A DNA stretch of 64,000 bases from Allobosea robiniae (GTDB lineage: Bacteria > Pseudomonadota > Alphaproteobacteria > Rhizobiales > Beijerinckiaceae). The stretch lies in contig NZ_FNBZ01000001.1 in the NCBI RefSeq assembly GCF_900102525.1, forward strand, positions 1,149,277 to 1,213,276, written 5' to 3'. This document shows positions 17,970 through 26,242 of this stretch, piece after piece. The notes beneath the pieces are model-generated. The model searched no databases and had not been told where the DNA came from. It worked only from the letters and a program-made list of their open reading frames with translations. A program made the position numbers and the translations under genes. Within the stretch, counting starts at the first letter, position 1; each line of letters begins with the position of its first letter.

Positions 17970-18745
17970 ACACCGTCCCCCGCAACATCGGAAACGCCAT
18001 GCCCGTGCCGCTTCATCTGCAGATCCAGGCCGACATCATGGGAGCGATCGAGCGCGGCGACTTCCCGGTCGGCGAGCAGCTTCCCTCGGAGACGGAGCTG
18101 CAGGCCCGCTACGGGGTCAGCCGTGCGACCATCCGCAAGGCGATGGAGGAGCTCTCGGCCGGCGGCGTCGTGATGAAGCTCCAGGGGCTCGGCACCTATG
18201 TCAACGATCGCGTCAAGGTCGGCCAGAGCGTGCGGCTGCGCGGCTATCTCGACGATATCCTGATCGCCGACGAGCGCCTGAGCTTCCGGACACTGGCGAT
18301 CGACGACGTTGAGCCGGCGCCCGATATTGCTGCCCTGTTCGCGCCGGCCGACCGGGGGCCCGCGACCCGCTATCGTTCGCTCATCCTGCAGGCCGGCAAG
18401 CCGCTGATGATCGGCACGTCCCATATTCCCGTCTCGGTCTCGCCCCGCGTCGACGACGCCGAATTGCCGCCGGGCGAGCAGCAGACCGTGGTGCGTTTGC
18501 GCCGGGCCGGGCTCGCGATCCAACGCGGGCAGCAGACTCTGGGCGCGATCGTCGCCGATGCCGAGCAGGCCTCGAATCTCGGCGTGCCCGCAGGCACGGC
18601 CCTGGTCGCCTCGCGCCGCCTCTATTACGACCGCTCCGACAGGCCGCTCATCGTCATCGACGGCATCTTCCACCCGACCAATTACAGCCTCGTCGTCGAT
18701 CTCGTGCCCAGACCGGGCGGTCGCTTCGTCAGCTCAAGCCGGTAG
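17966..18745 (+). CDS. GntR family transcriptional regulator with UTRA ligand domain
   Basis: A 259-residue regulator of the HutC subfamily. Residues about 12-75 form the GntR winged helix (PLHLQIQADI, LPSETELQARYGVSRATIRKAMEEL). Residues about 95-240 form the UTRA ligand-binding domain, ending with the YYDRSDRPLIVIDGIF motif. The start codon overlaps the permease stop. Co-transcription with the importer and with an amidohydrolase suggests it senses the imported compound or a product of its breakdown. A candidate operator lies at 14931-14950 in front of the operon. Confidence 0.93.
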   Translation: MNTVPRNIGNAMPVPLHLQIQADIMGAIERGDFPVGEQLPSETELQARYGVSRATIRKAMEELSAGGVVMKLQGLGTYVNDRVKVGQSVRLRGYLDDILIADERLSFRTLAIDDVEPAPDIAALFAPADRGPATRYRSLILQAGKPLMIGTSHIPVSVSPRVDDAELPPGEQQTVVRLRRAGLAIQRGQQTLGAIVADAEQASNLGVPAGTALVASRRLYYDRSDRPLIVIDGIFHPTNYSLVVDLVPRPGGRFVSSSR

Positions 18746-18751
18746 AATTCC

Positions 18752-20194
18752 ATGTTCGATCTCGTCATCCGCAATGCCCGCTGCGCCAGCTCCAGCGACG
18801 TCTTCAACGCCGATATCGGCATCCGTGACGGCCGGATCGCCGCGCTCGGCGCCATCGGCGACAAGGCGCCGGAGATCATCGACGCGGCGGGCCGGCTGGT
18901 CACGCCGGGCGGCGTCGACAGCCATCTCCATATCGACCAGCGCAAGGGCCAGGGCCGGATCAATGCCGACGACTTCTATTCGGGAACGGTCTCGGCCGCC
19001 TGCGGCGGCACGACGACGGTCCTGCCCTTCGCCCCGCAGCATCGCGGCGAAGGGATCGCCTGGGCGGCGGCCGACTATCACGAGCGCGCGCGGAAGTCGG
19101 TCCTGGACTATAATTTCCACATCGTCGTCACCGACCCCTCCCATCCCGATTTCGACCGCGACCTCGCTCAGGCCGCAGCCGGGGGCCTGCGCTCGCTGAA
19201 GATCTTCACGACCTATGCCGCCGTCGGGATCGCCGACCGCGACATCGTCACAGTCTTCGCCGCCGCCCGCCGGCACGGCTTCATGGTCATGGTCCATTGC
19301 GAGAACACCGACATCATCGACCATGTGACGCAGCAATTGCTGGCGCAGGGCCATATTGCGCCGAAGTTCCATCTCGCCTCGCGGCCGACCATCGCCGAGG
19401 CCGAGGCCGTCTTTCGGATCTGCGCCTACGCCGAACTGTTCAACGTGCCGACCATGATCGTGCATGTCTCGACCGGCCGGTCGCTCGACGTGGTCGCACT
19501 CTCCCGCGCGAAGGGCACCACGCTCTTCGTCGAGACCTGCACCCAGTACCTGACCCTCGACGGCAGCCTGCTCGACAAGCCCGGCCATGAAGGCGCCAAG
19601 GGCATCTTCAGCCCGCCGATCCGCGACGCCGCCAACCGCGCCGAGCTCTGGCGCGCGGTCGCCGACGGGCGCATCGACGTACTCTCCTCGGATCACTCGC
19701 CCTATAGGTTCGACGAGGTCGAGAAATTCCCGAACGGCTTCGGCGCGAGCTTCGACAAGATCGCCAGCGGCGTGCCCGGCGTCGAGATCCGCATGCCGCT
19801 GCTGTTCACGCAATGCGTCAAGGAAGGCCGGATCAGCCTGCCTGAATTCGTCCAGCTGACCTCGACCAATGCCGCACGGATCTACGGGCTGGCACCGCGC
19901 AAGGGCGATCTCACCATCGGAGCCGACGCCGATCTGTGCATCTGGGACGAGAATTACGACCGCGTCATCGACAACGCGATGATGCATCACAACGTAGACT
20001 TCACTCCCTATGAAGGCCTGAAGGTCACGGCCTGGCCGGCGGTCACGCTGAGCCGTGGCGAGGTGATCAGCCGCTATCACGAGTTCTGCGGCACACGCGG
20101 GCGCGGCCGCTTCCTGCCGGCGATGGCGACCGCCCCTCATCAGGACCGGACCGATGCGGAAAAGGAGCTGGAAGCCTTCGGCCTCGCCTGGTGA
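18752..20194 (+). CDS. cyclic amidohydrolase, dihydropyrimidinase/hydantoinase family
   Basis: A 480-residue metal-dependent amidohydrolase. The TIM-barrel metal ligands are recognisable: the HxH pair in GGVDSHLHID, the probable carboxylated lysine in LKIFTTY, histidines in MVHCEN and MIVHVS, and the catalytic aspartate in SSDHSPY. Composite beta-sandwich segments at both ends are present (RNARCASS..., GADADLCIWD). Family members open the ring of dihydropyrimidines or 5-substituted hydantoins. It starts six bases after the GntR gene. No N-carbamoyl amino-acid hydrolase is next to it, so either the product is handled elsewhere or the substrate is different from a hydantoin. Confidence 0.9.
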   Translation: MFDLVIRNARCASSSDVFNADIGIRDGRIAALGAIGDKAPEIIDAAGRLVTPGGVDSHLHIDQRKGQGRINADDFYSGTVSAACGGTTTVLPFAPQHRGEGIAWAAADYHERARKSVLDYNFHIVVTDPSHPDFDRDLAQAAAGGLRSLKIFTTYAAVGIADRDIVTVFAAARRHGFMVMVHCENTDIIDHVTQQLLAQGHIAPKFHLASRPTIAEAEAVFRICAYAELFNVPTMIVHVSTGRSLDVVALSRAKGTTLFVETCTQYLTLDGSLLDKPGHEGAKGIFSPPIRDAANRAELWRAVADGRIDVLSSDHSPYRFDEVEKFPNGFGASFDKIASGVPGVEIRMPLLFTQCVKEGRISLPEFVQLTSTNAARIYGLAPRKGDLTIGADADLCIWDENYDRVIDNAMMHHNVDFTPYEGLKVTAWPAVTLSRGEVISRYHEFCGTRGRGRFLPAMATAPHQDRTDAEKELEAFGLAW

Positions 20195-20242
20195 GGCAGT
20201 CAGCGGCCAGTTGATTGCCCCATCAAGCCGGGCTGAACAATT

Positions 20243-21067
20243 TCATCTGTCCAGCTCCGGCGATGGCGGCAAGACCGTCGTCGTCAGCGTCCGGCGCATC
20301 ATGTCGCGCAGCGCATTGGCATTTCGGTAGCCGGCGGTCACTGCCGCTTGCCGCAAGGGGACGCCGTTTGCCTGGAGCGTCAGCGTATGGAGCATGCGTA
20401 ACCGCCGCCGCCACTCCGCAAAGCTCAATCCGGTCTCGCCGCGAAAGCGGCGCGTGAAGGTGGAGCGGCTGACGCCGGTCTGCTCCGCCCAGCCATCCAG
20501 ATCATGGGCAAGCGCCGGCTTCTGGATCATGTCGCGAGCCAGTTTCCGCAAGGGCGGCGTCTGCGGCATCGGCAGCGCGATCTGGATCTCGCTGGCTTCG
20601 CGGATCTCGTCGACGATCAGCGCCGCAAGATGCCCGCCGCGGCTACCGAGATCGTAGAGCAAGGGCCCGCTCGCCAGGGCGCGCAGCGAGACGTCGAGCA
20701 ATTCCGAGACCGCGATCACGCGACAACTGCGCGGAACGGCATCGCCGAGCGCCTCGTCGGTGAAGAAAGCCGCCCGCATTTCGCAGCAGCCATAGGCCGC
20801 CAACTCATGCGGCAGGTCGGCCGGCACGAGGAGCGCATAGCCCGACGGGACCGTCCAGGTGCCGATCTCCGTATGGAGCAGGAGCAGCCCGCCGGAGGCA
20901 TGGAGCAGCTCGATGCGGCGATGGCTGTGCCAGCGTGTGCGGGCGCCGTTGAGAAACGACTGGTGCAGGACCGTGACCGGACGAGGCGTTTCCTCGCTCA
21001 ACCACAATCTGTCGACGGTCTGCGGACCCGCTTGATCCGAACTCGGTGGTTTTTCCTGAACGCGCAT
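20243..21067 (-). CDS. AraC family transcriptional regulator
   Basis: A regulator of about 274 residues. The N-terminal cupin-type sensing domain carries HSHRRIELLHASGG and VPADLPHEL. The C-terminal double helix-turn-helix (about 185-274) carries LDGWAEQTGVSRSTFTRRF and GLSFAEWRRRLRM, then the second motif with GYRNANALRDM. The frame continues to a TTG at 21100, but the ATG at 21067 is the more plausible start because a perfect palindrome occupies 21082-21100. The gene is divergent from a TonB siderophore receptor, the arrangement expected for a siderophore-responsive AraC activator such as PchR; that function is inferred. Confidence 0.88.
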   Translation of the reverse strand: MRVQEKPPSSDQAGPQTVDRLWLSEETPRPVTVLHQSFLNGARTRWHSHRRIELLHASGGLLLLHTEIGTWTVPSGYALLVPADLPHELAAYGCCEMRAAFFTDEALGDAVPRSCRVIAVSELLDVSLRALASGPLLYDLGSRGGHLAALIVDEIREASEIQIALPMPQTPPLRKLARDMIQKPALAHDLDGWAEQTGVSRSTFTRRFRGETGLSFAEWRRRLRMLHTLTLQANGVPLRQAAVTAGYRNANALRDMMRRTLTTTVLPPSPELDR

Positions 21068-21081
21068 GAGTGCGACCAAAT

Positions 21082-21100
21082 TTGACCCGGACACGGTCAA
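21082..21100. promoter_or_regulatory. perfect palindrome, candidate operator
   Basis: TTGACC-N7-GGTCAA is a perfect 6-base inverted repeat in the gap between the divergent AraC regulator and TonB receptor genes. It overlaps the alternative TTG start of the regulator. Its position suits an autoregulatory or Fur/AraC-type site; which protein binds cannot be read from the sequence. Two TATAAT-like words occur further toward the receptor at about 21132 and 21158. Confidence 0.4.
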
Positions 21101-21240
21101 TTATGATCCACGTCCGTAGAAGGATCGCAGCTATAATTCAAGGGCAGTCGAGCCAGTTTATAATCAGTTCAAACTAGGTCGACGCAAGAGCATTCGTCAA
21201 GAAACATAGATTAAATTCAAATCCAGGGCCGACGACGCGT

Positions 21241-23469
21241 ATGCTATACACCACCGTATTCCGGCGCTTCACCGCGATACAAAGAAGCGTTCGCGCCTGT
21301 GCCCTGTCACAGATTTCACTGCCGGCGCTGTTCGTTGCGCTTGCTACGGACGCTTCGGCCCAGCAGAGCGGGCCTGCGATCCGCCTCGACACCATCGAGG
21401 TGCAAGGCACCCGCGAGCAGGCACTCGGCCCGGTCAATGGCTATGTCGCGACCCGCAGCGCCACCGGCAGCAAGACCGACACGCCGCTCATCGAAGTGCC
21501 GCAGACCGTCAACGTCGTCACGGCCGACCAGATCCGCGCGCAAGGGGCCCAGAGCGTGAGCGAGTCCTTGCGTTACACCGCAGGCGTTCGCGGCGAGACC
21601 TATGGAGCCGCCTCGCAATTCGACAGCTACACGCAGATCCGCGGCTTCAAGGGCGATCTCTTCCTCGACGGATTGCGCCTGCCCGACGGCGCGGCCACGG
21701 CTGACTGGACGACCTCGGTCGTCGAGCCCTATGGGCTGGAGCGCGTCGAGGTTCTCAAGGGTCCTTCCTCCGTCCTCTACGGCCAGAGCGGCCCGGGCGG
21801 CCTCGTCAACATGGTCAGCAAGCGCCCCACCGCCACGCCGCTGCGCGAGATCCAACTCCAGACGGGCAGCTTCGGGCGCCTTCAGGGAGCCTTCGACCTG
21901 TCGGGGCCGATCGATCCGCAAGGCACCTTCCTGTATCGTCTGACCGGGCTCGCACGGAATTCCGGAACGCAGACCGACTTCATCGATGACGACCGGCTCT
22001 TCATCGCGCCCGCCTTCACCTGGCGCCCGAGCGCCGACACCACGCTGACGGTGATGGGCCAGTATCTGCGTGAGCGCAACGGCAAGACCAGCTTCAATTA
22101 CCTGCCGACCTCCGGCACGCTCCATCCCAATCCCGTCAATGGTCGCCTGCCCTGGAACCGCTATGCCGGCGAGCCGGGCTTCGACCGCTTCGAGCGCGAC
22201 CAGGGCTCGATCGGCTATGCCTTCGAGCATCGCTTCAACGACAGCCTGACCTTCAGCCAGAACCTGCGCTACACCCAGAACGACGTCTATCTGCGGGCGC
22301 TCAACCGCAACGGCGAATTGCTGGCCGACAACCGCACGCTGAACCGCGCCGCCTTCCGCATCGACGCCGCGGCGCGCGCCTTCACGCTCGACAACCGGCT
22401 GGAGGCCAAATTCGGCACCGGCCCGCTGTCGCATACCGCGCTCATCGGCCTCGATTACCGCAACGAGATCAGCCAATACGATGTCGGCCGCGGCCCGGCG
22501 CCCTCGATCCAGATCTTCAACCCGGTCTATGGCGCGCCCGTCGCCGATCCCGGCATCAACTTCCAGCGCAAGGATGCGGAACTGCGCCAGCTCGGCTTCT
22601 ATGCACAGGACCAGATCAAGCTCGACCGTTGGATCGCGACCTTCTCCGGCCGCTACGACATCGCCGAGACCCGGACGCGCACGCAGACCCTGACGACCAA
22701 TACGCTGACCCGGACATCGACGACGGACCGCGCCTTCAGCGGCCGTGCCGGATTGAGCTACGTCTTCGACAACGGCATCGCACCCTATGTCAGCGTTTCC
22801 ACGTCGTTCCAGCCGACGGCGGCGACCGACTTTTCCGGCGCGGCCTTCAAGCCGCTGACCTCCCGGCAATACGAGGCCGGCGTCAAATATCAGCCGGCAT
22901 GGATGAATGCCTCCCTCACCGCCGCGGTGTTCGACATTCGCCAGGACAATACGCTGACGGGCGATCCGAACCCGGCGCATCCCTTCGCGCAGGTCCAGCT
23001 CGGAGAGGTTTCCGTGCGCGGCTTCGACGTCGAGGCCAGAGCGCAGCTGACCGAAGGCCTCGGGCTGATCGCCTCCTATGCCTTCCTCGACCACGAGATC
23101 ACCAAGAGCTCGATCGCAACCGATATCGGCAAGCGGCTGCCGGGCACACCGATGCATCAGGGCTCGCTCTGGGCCGACTATGCGATCCAGGGCGGCCCTT
23201 TCGCCGGCCTGTCGCTTGGCGGCGGCGTCAGGTTCGTCGGCAGCACCTACGACACCAACAACACCGTGCGCATCCCGTCCTATACGCTGGTCGACGCCAC
23301 CATCGGTTACGATCTCGGCAAGCTGATGCCGGCCTTGAACGGCGCCAAGCTGTCGGTCGTCGCCAAGAACCTGTTCGACCGCTACTACGTCTCGCAATGC
23401 GGCAACGTCCCGGGCTGCACGCTGGGCTCTCGCCGCACGGTGCTGGCAACGCTGAGCTATCGCTGGTGA
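21241..23469 (+). CDS. TonB-dependent siderophore receptor
   Basis: A 742-residue outer-membrane receptor of the FhuA/FoxA class. After an N-terminal signal region (about residues 1-41, ending ATDASAQQ) the plug domain has a TonB-box-like LDTIEVQG segment, PLIEVPQTVNVVT, TAGVRG, QIRGF and RVEVLKGPSSVLYGQSGPGG, all hallmarks of siderophore receptors. The barrel runs to the end, finishing in an aromatic residue (LSYRW). It is preceded by the divergent AraC gene and followed after two bases by a siderophore binding protein. It probably imports a ferric siderophore made by other organisms, since no biosynthesis genes are present. Confidence 0.95.
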   Translation: MLYTTVFRRFTAIQRSVRACALSQISLPALFVALATDASAQQSGPAIRLDTIEVQGTREQALGPVNGYVATRSATGSKTDTPLIEVPQTVNVVTADQIRAQGAQSVSESLRYTAGVRGETYGAASQFDSYTQIRGFKGDLFLDGLRLPDGAATADWTTSVVEPYGLERVEVLKGPSSVLYGQSGPGGLVNMVSKRPTATPLREIQLQTGSFGRLQGAFDLSGPIDPQGTFLYRLTGLARNSGTQTDFIDDDRLFIAPAFTWRPSADTTLTVMGQYLRERNGKTSFNYLPTSGTLHPNPVNGRLPWNRYAGEPGFDRFERDQGSIGYAFEHRFNDSLTFSQNLRYTQNDVYLRALNRNGELLADNRTLNRAAFRIDAAARAFTLDNRLEAKFGTGPLSHTALIGLDYRNEISQYDVGRGPAPSIQIFNPVYGAPVADPGINFQRKDAELRQLGFYAQDQIKLDRWIATFSGRYDIAETRTRTQTLTTNTLTRTSTTDRAFSGRAGLSYVFDNGIAPYVSVSTSFQPTAATDFSGAAFKPLTSRQYEAGVKYQPAWMNASLTAAVFDIRQDNTLTGDPNPAHPFAQVQLGEVSVRGFDVEARAQLTEGLGLIASYAFLDHEITKSSIATDIGKRLPGTPMHQGSLWADYAIQGGPFAGLSLGGGVRFVGSTYDTNNTVRIPSYTLVDATIGYDLGKLMPALNGAKLSVVAKNLFDRYYVSQCGNVPGCTLGSRRTVLATLSYRW

Positions 23470-23471
23470 GG

Positions 23472-24617
23472 ATGATGAACCGCGCGACCGGACTTGGGAG
23501 GCGCGCGGCCGCGCTGGTCGGCCTCGCCCTCTCGCTGCTGCTTGCTGCGCCGGCCGCGGCGAAGGACATCCGCGTCACCGATCTCGCCGGCCGCGAGGTG
23601 GTTCTCAAGGAGCCGGCGAAGCGGATCGTGCTCGGCGCCTGGGTCAGCCTCGATGCGCTGTCGCTGCTGCATCCCGATCCCGTCAGCCTGCTCGCAGGCT
23701 GGGCGGAAGGCGGCGCCAATACGATCCAGCCTGCGATCCTGCGCGGCCGGTTTCCGGCGATCGACCGGGTTCCGGTCGTCGGCCGTGGCTCCTTCGAGGC
23801 CATCGGCATCGAAACCATCATCGCGCGCCAGCCGGATCTCGTCCTGCTCAGCCGTTTCGACGCCTATCGCTACGGCTCCGACGCCGCCCCAGGCATCGCG
23901 AAGCTGGAGGCGGCGGGCATCCAGGTCGCCATCGTGGATTTCTTCCTCGACCCGTTGAAGAGCACGGAGCCGAGCCTGCGCATCCTCGGCAAGCTCATCG
24001 GGCGCGAGGCGCAGGCGGAGGCGTTCATCGCCTTCTATCGCGAGCATCTCGACCGTATCGCGACACGGCTGGCCAAGGATACGGTCGAGCGTCCTTCGGT
24101 TTTCCTGCATGCTTTCGCGGCAAGGCCCGAATGCTGCTTTTCCGCCGGCCCCGGCACGATCGACGGCTTCATTCGTCTGGCCGGGGGCGAAAACATCGGC
24201 GCGGAGAAGATTCCCGGCGCGGTCGGACAACTCAGCCTGGAGTTCGTCCTGACGCGCAATCCCAAGGTCTACGTCGCGACCACGACCTCCGACAATGCCG
24301 ACGCCGAAGCCTTCGCGCTTGGCCCGGCCGTACCGGCGGAGAAAGCCGCCCGCAGCTTCGCCAGACGCCTCGAAGGTCGCGACCTCGCGGCTCTGGATGC
24401 CGTCGCGCAGGGCCGCGCCCATGGTCTCTGGCACCTCTTCGTCCATACGCCCGCGCATGTCGTTGCAATCGAGGCCCTGGCAAAATGGCAGCATCCAGGA
24501 CTCTTCTCCGATATCGACCTGGACGCCACGCTGCGCGAGATCAACAGCCGGTTCCTGGCAGCACCGCTGGAGGGAACATTCTGGATCTCCGCCGGAGACC
24601 ATGCCCCTCGGCGGTGA
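23472..24617 (+). CDS. iron-siderophore ABC transporter substrate-binding protein
   Basis: A 381-residue periplasmic binding protein of the FepB/BtuF class. Two consecutive ATGs (23472 and 23475) follow the receptor stop; GTGAGG at 23466-23471 may serve the second. The signal peptide spans roughly residues 1-30 (LLLAAPAAAKD). The mature part begins IRVTDLAGREVVLKEPAKRIV, the standard opening of this family, and has the long central helix and RQPDLVLLSRFDAY. It should hand ferric siderophore to an inner-membrane ABC permease, but no such permease or ATPase gene is beside it. It is cotranscribed with the TonB receptor. Confidence 0.9.
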   Translation: MMNRATGLGRRAAALVGLALSLLLAAPAAAKDIRVTDLAGREVVLKEPAKRIVLGAWVSLDALSLLHPDPVSLLAGWAEGGANTIQPAILRGRFPAIDRVPVVGRGSFEAIGIETIIARQPDLVLLSRFDAYRYGSDAAPGIAKLEAAGIQVAIVDFFLDPLKSTEPSLRILGKLIGREAQAEAFIAFYREHLDRIATRLAKDTVERPSVFLHAFAARPECCFSAGPGTIDGFIRLAGGENIGAEKIPGAVGQLSLEFVLTRNPKVYVATTTSDNADAEAFALGPAVPAEKAARSFARRLEGRDLAALDAVAQGRAHGLWHLFVHTPAHVVAIEALAKWQHPGLFSDIDLDATLREINSRFLAAPLEGTFWISAGDHAPRR

Positions 24618-24763
24618 CCCATCGCGGCGAGCGGATGGACTCCGTTCCAGCCTTCGCGTCAGGTACACTGATCGACCGTCGCTGGCAGCACATATCGATC
24701 AATCGGCTCGCTCATGCCACTATAGGTCGACCGATCAGGTGCGACCGCAAAGCGGAGTGGATT

Positions 24764-24943
24764 GTGACCGAGCGATTTGAACGGCATCGCCAACCCTGGA
24801 CAGCTGAGGAACTCCAGAAGCTGAGGTTGCTGGCCGGAAAGGGCATGGCCCTGAAGGCGATCGCGAGAGCGATGACACGCAGCGAAGAGTCCATCAAGGA
24901 CCGCGCAAAACGCGACGGAATCGGGATCGCGAAACTCCGCTAG
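24764..24943 (+). CDS. small helix-turn-helix/SANT-like protein, 59 aa
   Basis: A 59-residue frame with a GTG start at 24764 and GGAG at 24754-24757. The sequence WTAEELQKLRLLAGKGM followed by IARAMTRSEESIKDRAKRDGI resembles the short Myb/SANT or GcrA-like helix-turn-helix proteins common in Hyphomicrobiales. The open frame extends upstream, but earlier candidate starts lack a ribosome site and the upstream part is not convincing. Function unknown; a small DNA-binding protein is likely. It stands alone between the siderophore operon and a convergent deaminase gene. Confidence 0.6.
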   Translation: MTERFERHRQPWTAEELQKLRLLAGKGMALKAIARAMTRSEESIKDRAKRDGIGIAKLR

Positions 24944-24980
24944 ACCGCTTCAGGGCGCCCGACCGCGGGGAGCCATGGCC

Positions 24981-25454
24981 TCAGGTCGGCCCTGCCTGAC
25001 GCCGCTTCCATTCGGCATAGAGATCGGGCCCGCCTTCGAGGCGAACCGGACTATAGGCGATCTTCATCGACTGCTCGGCGAAGGGCTTTGCCAGATCGGC
25101 ATAGACCGCCGCGCTCGACAGGCCATAGGGCGCGCCGTCATCGTTGGAATAGGCATAGTAGACCTCGCTGACGCCGGAGATCCGCATCGCCGCCATGCAC
25201 ATCGGGCAAGGATGGCCGCTGGCATAGACCACGCAGCCGGCGAGGCTCGGCGAAGCCAGCTTGCGGCTCGCCGCGCGCAAGGCGGTCAGCTCGGCATGGG
25301 CGGTCGGGTCGTTGGTCGCGACGATCTCGTTGACGCCGGTCGCGATCACCTCGCCCTCCCGGACGATCACAGCCCCGAAGGGCCGGCCGCCCTTGTCCAT
25401 ATTGGACCGCGCAAGTTCGATCGCCTCGCAGAGAAACCTCTGTGCCTGATTCAT
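24981..25454 (-). CDS. nucleoside deaminase, cytidine/guanine deaminase-like
   Basis: A 157-residue zinc deaminase. The catalytic HAE motif (TAHAELTAL) and the second zinc motif PCPMCMAAM are present at normal spacing, and the length matches tRNA-adenosine/guanine deaminase relatives. The DPTAHAE and GHPCPMC context is closest to guanine deaminase GuaD-like or general nucleoside deaminases; TadA is less likely. It is the last gene of the minus-strand series beginning at the peptide transporter. Substrate (guanine, cytosine or a modified base) cannot be settled from sequence. Confidence 0.9.
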   Translation of the reverse strand: MNQAQRFLCEAIELARSNMDKGGRPFGAVIVREGEVIATGVNEIVATNDPTAHAELTALRAASRKLASPSLAGCVVYASGHPCPMCMAAMRISGVSEVYYAYSNDDGAPYGLSSAAVYADLAKPFAEQSMKIAYSPVRLEGGPDLYAEWKRRQAGPT

Positions 25455-25470
25455 GATCGCGCCCTTCAGT

Positions 25471-26142
25471 TCAACGCCCCCCGGCCGCGAGCAGGATCTG
25501 CTGCATCCCGGCCTGGCCGCGGCTGCGGGCGTGCTGGAGCGGGGTCACGCCATCGCGGTCGGCCAGGTTCACATTCGCACCGGCCGCAAGCAGGTCCTTG
25601 ACGATCTGCTGGTGCCTGTCGCCGCCATCGCTCAGGATGATCGCCTCCAAAAGCCCGGTCCAGCCGAGATTGTTGATGTGATCGACCGCAACGCCGGCCG
25701 CGATCAGGGTGCGGACCGTCTCGACATGGCCACGCTCGCAAGCCGGGATCAGCGCCGTACCGCCGTAGCGATTGGTGCTCTTCAGGTCCGCGCCATGCTC
25801 CAGCGTCAGCTTGAGGATGGCGAGGTGGCCGCGCGCACCGGCATAGAGATAAGGGCTGTCGTTCATCCCGTCCTTGGCGTTGACGTCGGCGCCGGCCTCG
25901 ATCAGGGCACGGGCGGCGTCGACGCGGTTCTCATGGGTCGCGACGAGCAGGGCGGTCCGGCCGCGCGCGTCGCGTGCGTCGATGACTGCGCCCTCGACGA
26001 GGAGCCGCTTGATCGTGGCGACATCATCCCTGGCCGCAGCGGCATGCAATCTGGTTTCGGTCATGGCTTGTCCGGATACTGTCTGCGGGCCGAAGGCCAG
26101 CAGGAGAACAACAAAGGCCAGGATCGGCGAAAATCGGGGCAA
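25471..26142 (-). CDS. secreted ankyrin-repeat protein
   Basis: A 223-residue protein starting at TTG (26142-26140) with AGGGAG upstream. A signal peptide (ILAFVVLLLAFGPQTVSGQA) is followed by about five ankyrin repeats, visible as LHAAAARDDVATIKRLL, GRTALLVATHENRVDAARALIEAG, ALIPACERGHVETVRTLIAAG and GVTPLQHARSRGQAGMQQILL. Periplasmic ankyrin proteins of this size are often protein-binding or catalase-associated (AnkB-like) factors. Partner unknown. Sixteen bases separate it from the deaminase gene downstream. Confidence 0.88.
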   Translation of the reverse strand: MPRFSPILAFVVLLLAFGPQTVSGQAMTETRLHAAAARDDVATIKRLLVEGAVIDARDARGRTALLVATHENRVDAARALIEAGADVNAKDGMNDSPYLYAGARGHLAILKLTLEHGADLKSTNRYGGTALIPACERGHVETVRTLIAAGVAVDHINNLGWTGLLEAIILSDGGDRHQQIVKDLLAAGANVNLADRDGVTPLQHARSRGQAGMQQILLAAGGR

Positions 26143-26242
26143 TTCCGTCTCCCTGGACTGCGACCGGCGCCGTTCCGGTAGACCCGACCCGACGCGCTTC
26201 GACGGGAAAGATAGCCGGAGACATCGGACATGGCACCTGGGC

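Noticed and set aside
21316..23397. 693-codon open frame antisense to the siderophore receptor.
   Set aside because: A long open antisense frame is expected in high-GC DNA opposite a real gene; it has no recognisable domain, while the plus-strand receptor is unmistakable.
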